The notes below the pieces were generated by a model. The model was not told where the DNA came from. It worked only from the letters and a program-made list of their open reading frames with translations, and made no database searches. Shown piece by piece: positions 63,098-64,000 of a stretch of DNA of 64,000 nt. Both the position numbers and the translations under genes were made by a program. How positions within the stretch are numbered: position 1 is the first letter of the stretch; every line of letters begins with the position of its first letter. The stretch comes from Hyphomicrobium_B sp001006785 (GTDB taxonomy: Bacteria; Pseudomonadota; Alphaproteobacteria; Rhizobiales; Hyphomicrobiaceae): NCBI RefSeq assembly GCF_001006785.1, contig NZ_CDHO01000001.1:310001-374000 (forward strand), read 5' to 3'.

Positions 63098-64000
63098 CGG
63101 CTGGCCCCCGTGGTCGAGGTCGCCTGGAAGGTCTTTAAGGCGGATTGCAGGTTGCTTTCAGCGTCGATGAGGAAGTTGCCGTTGGAAACGACCTTGTCGC
63201 CTTCCGCAACGCCGCCAGCCACTTCGACGTATCCGTCGCCGCGGCGGCCGAGCTTGACCTTGCGCGGCTCGTAGCGACCGTTGCCGAGGTCGACCAGCAC
63301 CACCTGCCGGTTACCGCTGTCGATCACCGCGCTGGACGGCACGGTGAGTGCCGTGGCATTGCCGGTTGCGATCTCCACATCACCGTACATATCGGGCAGC
63401 AGCGCCATGTCCGGATTTGGCATCTCGATGCGGACCGGGATGGTGCGCGTCTCCTTCGTCAAGTGCGGGTAGATGACCGTGACCTTGCCCATAAATGTGC
63501 GGCCGGGATGCGCGCGCGTCGTGACCTTCACGGATTCTCCCGGCTTCACCGCGTCGATGTCGCCCTCGGCGACGTTGGCCATCATCCACACCACGGAATG
63601 GTCAGCGATGCGGAAGCCGACGTCGCCGGCCTTGAAGCCTTGGCCGTCGCTCCAATTCCTTTCGATGATGTCGCCGTCGATGGGTGCGCGGTAGACGAAG
63701 GTGTCGGGCACCTGCCGGTCCTGCTTCACCTGCTCCATGAATTCATGCGGCACGCCGAGGTTTTCGAGCCGCCGCGTGGCGCCGATGACGCCAGCGGGTC
63801 CCTTGAGGCTTGAAGGTGAGGCGGCTCCGTCGCTGCGGGTCGAGCCGGAGTTCTGCTCGATCAGCAGACGCGCGGCTTCGTTGAGCACCTCCTGGCCGAA
63901 CACGCGGGCCAGCATTTCACCCTTCATCACGTGGGTGCCGGTGGTGACCGGCCCGATCGATTGGACGTAGCCGTCGAAGCGCGGCGCCACGACCACGATG
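63094..64000 (-). CDS. cusB: CusB-type periplasmic adaptor (5' end outside window)
   Basis: Membrane-fusion protein that links CusA to an outer-membrane channel. The visible 302 residues start inside the protein (APRFDGYVQSIGPVTTGTHV, part of the lipoyl domain) and continue with the alpha-helical hairpin, the second lipoyl half (YRAPIDGDIIERNWSDGQGF) and the beta-barrel and membrane-proximal domains (NPDMALLPDMYGDVEI). The signal peptide and N-terminal part lie past the right edge. The start ATG used for the visible frame is only internal. The stop overlaps the cusA start. Confidence 0.92.
   Translation of the reverse strand, partial: IVVVAPRFDGYVQSIGPVTTGTHVMKGEMLARVFGQEVLNEAARLLIEQNSGSTRSDGAASPSSLKGPAGVIGATRRLENLGVPHEFMEQVKQDRQVPDTFVYRAPIDGDIIERNWSDGQGFKAGDVGFRIADHSVVWMMANVAEGDIDAVKPGESVKVTTRAHPGRTFMGKVTVIYPHLTKETRTIPVRIEMPNPDMALLPDMYGDVEIATGNATALTVPSSAVIDSGNRQVVLVDLGNGRYEPRKVKLGRRGDGYVEVAGGVAEGDKVVSNGNFLIDAESNLQSALKTFQATSTTGASR

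Overview
The window is a high-GC chromosomal segment from an alphaproteobacterium, most likely a Hyphomicrobium-like member of the Hyphomicrobiales (inferred from gene order and protein character; I ran no search). The alphaproteobacterial signs are an ATP synthase F1 operon without the F0 genes, an hrcA-rph-rdgB-hemW neighbourhood, an rppH-ctpA-envC cluster, an rpmH-rnpA-yidC-engB-argB cluster, and a small twin-transmembrane protein beside a PduO-type adenosyltransferase. Most of the window is housekeeping DNA with tightly packed genes, and many start codons overlap the preceding stop.

Layout. 0-8.6 kb: partial map, an OmpA-domain envelope protein with three internal repeats, rplS with an extra C-terminal domain, a YcbB-type and a YafK-type L,D-transpeptidase, trmD, pyrF and an FMN reductase. 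8.6-14.1 kb: chaperone block dnaJ, dnaK, grpE, hrcA on the minus strand. 14.2-19.3 kb: rph, two small accessory genes, rdgB fused to an extra domain, hemW with a palindrome-rich 5' end, a VTT-family protein and dsbB. 19.3-20.2 kb: about 850 bases without a convincing gene but with several strong hairpins. 20.2-24.5 kb: small unknown genes, an HNH nuclease, gluQ, rsmI and yraN. 24.5-30.8 kb: a possible minus-strand small RNA, then atpH-A-G-D-C with an Ohr/OsmC gene and a small zinc-ribbon gene inside the operon. 30.8-35.1 kb: two rppH paralogues, ctpA, envC. 35.4-39.2 kb: twin-TM protein, cob(I)alamin adenosyltransferase, etfB-etfA and a 3-hydroxyacyl-CoA dehydrogenase. 39.2-48.1 kb: zinc-ribbon membrane protein, SDR, HAD nucleotidase, argB, a Clp-N/proline-rich/membrane protein, engB, yidC, rnpA, rpmH. 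48.4-53.8 kb: a disulfide-oxidoreductase homologue lacking both active-site cysteines, an orphan sensor kinase, tRNA-Arg(ACG) and a DbpA-type DEAD-box helicase. 54-64 kb: accessory-looking DNA with a DUF4105 protein, a two-component system, small exported proteins, EamA and COG4705 membrane proteins, and the CusA/CusB parts of a Cu(I)/Ag(I) efflux system (cusB runs off the right edge).

How the genes fit together. Core themes are translation (map, rplS, trmD, rsmI, gluQ, rpmH, rnpA), protein folding and envelope maintenance (dnaKJ-grpE-hrcA, dsbB, yidC, ctpA, envC, L,D-transpeptidases), RNA turnover (rph, rppH), and respiration with acyl-CoA oxidation (atp, etfBA, hydroxyacyl-CoA dehydrogenase). 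The right end looks like a metal-stress module. I saw no CRISPR array, prophage, transposase or integrase. The observations most worth following are the Clp-N fusion protein, the cysteine-less oxidoreductase, the RdgB fusion, the extra genes in the atp operon and the two non-coding RNA candidates.
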